NCBI GenBank assembly: GCA_964195485.1
Contig: CAXMPG010000037.1
Span: 1-6,581 of the forward strand
Direction of reading: 5' to 3'
Length of the DNA: 6,581 nt
Source of the DNA: CAJXZP01 sp964195485
GTDB taxonomy: Bacteria > Bacteroidota > Bacteroidia > Flavobacteriales_G > Salibacteraceae
Shown here: one piece after another, positions 6,245 to 6,581 of the stretch
Layout of the letters: every line of letters starts with the position of its first letter
Numbering within the stretch: position 1 is the first letter of the stretch
Program-made: the position numbers and the translations under genes
Notes under the pieces: model-generated
What the model was told of the DNA's origin: nothing
The model's input: the letters and a program-made list of their open reading frames with translations, nothing else
Databases searched by the model: none

Positions 6245-6271
6245 CCTTATTAAGAATTGTTCTAAATAAGG
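6245..6271 (+). promoter_or_regulatory. 27-base inverted repeat between -7 element and Shine-Dalgarno site
   Basis: CCTTATTAAGAA (6245-6256) and TTCTAAATAAGG (6260-6271) are inverted copies matching at 11 of 12 positions, separated by TTG. The left arm directly follows the -7 element, and the right arm contains the AAGG of the ribosome site. It could be an operator over the transcription start (autoregulation by the LuxR-type product would be a natural guess). If the start point lies at its left edge, it could instead be an RNA hairpin masking the ribosome site. Confidence 0.6.
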
Positions 6272-6273
6272 AG
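6267..6273 (+). promoter_or_regulatory. Shine-Dalgarno site TAAGGAG
   Basis: TAAGGAG lies 7 bases before the ATG at 6281, ideal spacing. This is notable because the other well-defined starts in the window (sucC, the T9SS gene, folE) have no such site, as is usual in Bacteroidota. Its first five bases are inside the right arm of the inverted repeat. Confidence 0.6.
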
Positions 6274-6280
6274 TTAATTG

Positions 6281-6581
6281 ATGAAAGTTTTTATTGCAGA
6301 TAGCAGTGTTTTGATACGAGAGGGTTTGAAGTCGGTGATCAACTCGGTATCTGGTGCTCGTGTAATTGGCGAAGCTGAAAACAGTGGAGAGCTCATTCCG
6401 AATTTGGTAAACTTAAGTCCTGATATTTTATTTATTAATTATGCATCACCTTTAATTGTGGAGTGTGATGTAGAATTAATAATCAATGCGTTTCCTAATA
6501 TCAAGGTGATTGGAATTACGGATAGGCCAGAAAGAAACTGTGTGATACGCTATATAAAACACAACATTGATGGACACTTAC
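6281..6581 (+). CDS. Response regulator (NarL/LuxR-type), N-terminal part, atypical receiver
   Basis: The gene runs off the window after 100 codons and one base. The visible part, MKVFIADSSVLIREGLKSVI onward, aligns with the receiver domain of NarL/FixJ-type regulators: VxIxDxxxLxREGL at the start, VIGEAEN (28-34), LSPDILFIN (45-53), FPNIKVIGIT (71-80) and IDGHL (96-100), corresponding to the usual 'aSGYLLK'. The position of the phosphoacceptor Asp (PDVVLMD in the family) is Asn53, and the second residue of the acidic pair is Ser8 rather than Asp/Glu; Asp7 and Thr80 are kept. It is therefore probably a pseudo-receiver that is not phosphorylated in the classical way. A C-terminal LuxR-type DNA-binding domain is expected outside the window but not seen. 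The start is supported by the Shine-Dalgarno site and promoter. No sensor kinase is nearby in the window. Confidence 0.85.
   Translation, partial: MKVFIADSSVLIREGLKSVINSVSGARVIGEAENSGELIPNLVNLSPDILFINYASPLIVECDVELIINAFPNIKVIGITDRPERNCVIRYIKHNIDGHL

Overview
The window reads as chromosomal DNA from a Bacteroidota bacterium, most likely class Flavobacteriia (order Flavobacteriales). The evidence is an AT-rich sequence, a large secreted protein ending in a type A type IX secretion (T9SS) sorting domain, lipoprotein signals typical of the phylum, genes that mostly lack Shine-Dalgarno sites, and several matches to the Bacteroidota -7 promoter element TAnnTTTG. No mobile element, CRISPR array, tRNA or rRNA was seen.

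Layout. Positions 1-262 hold no convincing gene. Positions 19-136 can fold into a multi-helix structure and look like a recurrent flavobacterial structured RNA. A TACATTTG -7 element at 215-222 then drives sucC (263-1450, +), the beta subunit of succinyl-CoA synthetase of the TCA cycle, which ends at a clean intrinsic terminator (1472-1501). A second terminator faces it from the minus strand (1697-1723) and closes a convergent 896-residue gene (1744-4434, -). That gene encodes a surface or secreted Asp-box beta-propeller protein with a T9SS C-terminal domain and, unusually, an N-terminal lipobox.

Upstream of it on the same strand lie an 80-residue protein of unknown function (4561-4803) and folE (4790-5470), GTP cyclohydrolase I, the first step of tetrahydrofolate/pterin synthesis. 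These two overlap by 14 bases and are probably one transcription unit. The 126-base gap between the 80-residue gene and the T9SS gene contains a 50-base nested inverted repeat. Further upstream, still on the minus strand, is a 179-residue predicted lipoprotein of unknown function (5601-6140).

A 140-base divergent region separates the lipoprotein gene from a plus-strand response-regulator gene (6281 to the window edge). This region has the best promoter in the window (TTTG at 6210-6213, TACATTTG at 6237-6244). Directly after the -7 element is a 27-base near-perfect inverted repeat whose right arm runs into a strong Shine-Dalgarno site. The receiver domain lacks the usual phosphoacceptor Asp (Asn53 instead), so it is probably a pseudo-receiver not controlled by classical phosphorylation.

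The most interesting points are the structured RNA before sucC, the degenerate receiver with its palindrome-controlled start, the small gene overlapping folE, and the 50-base palindrome before the T9SS gene. The genes do not form one obvious pathway. I do not see a complete new multi-gene system here.
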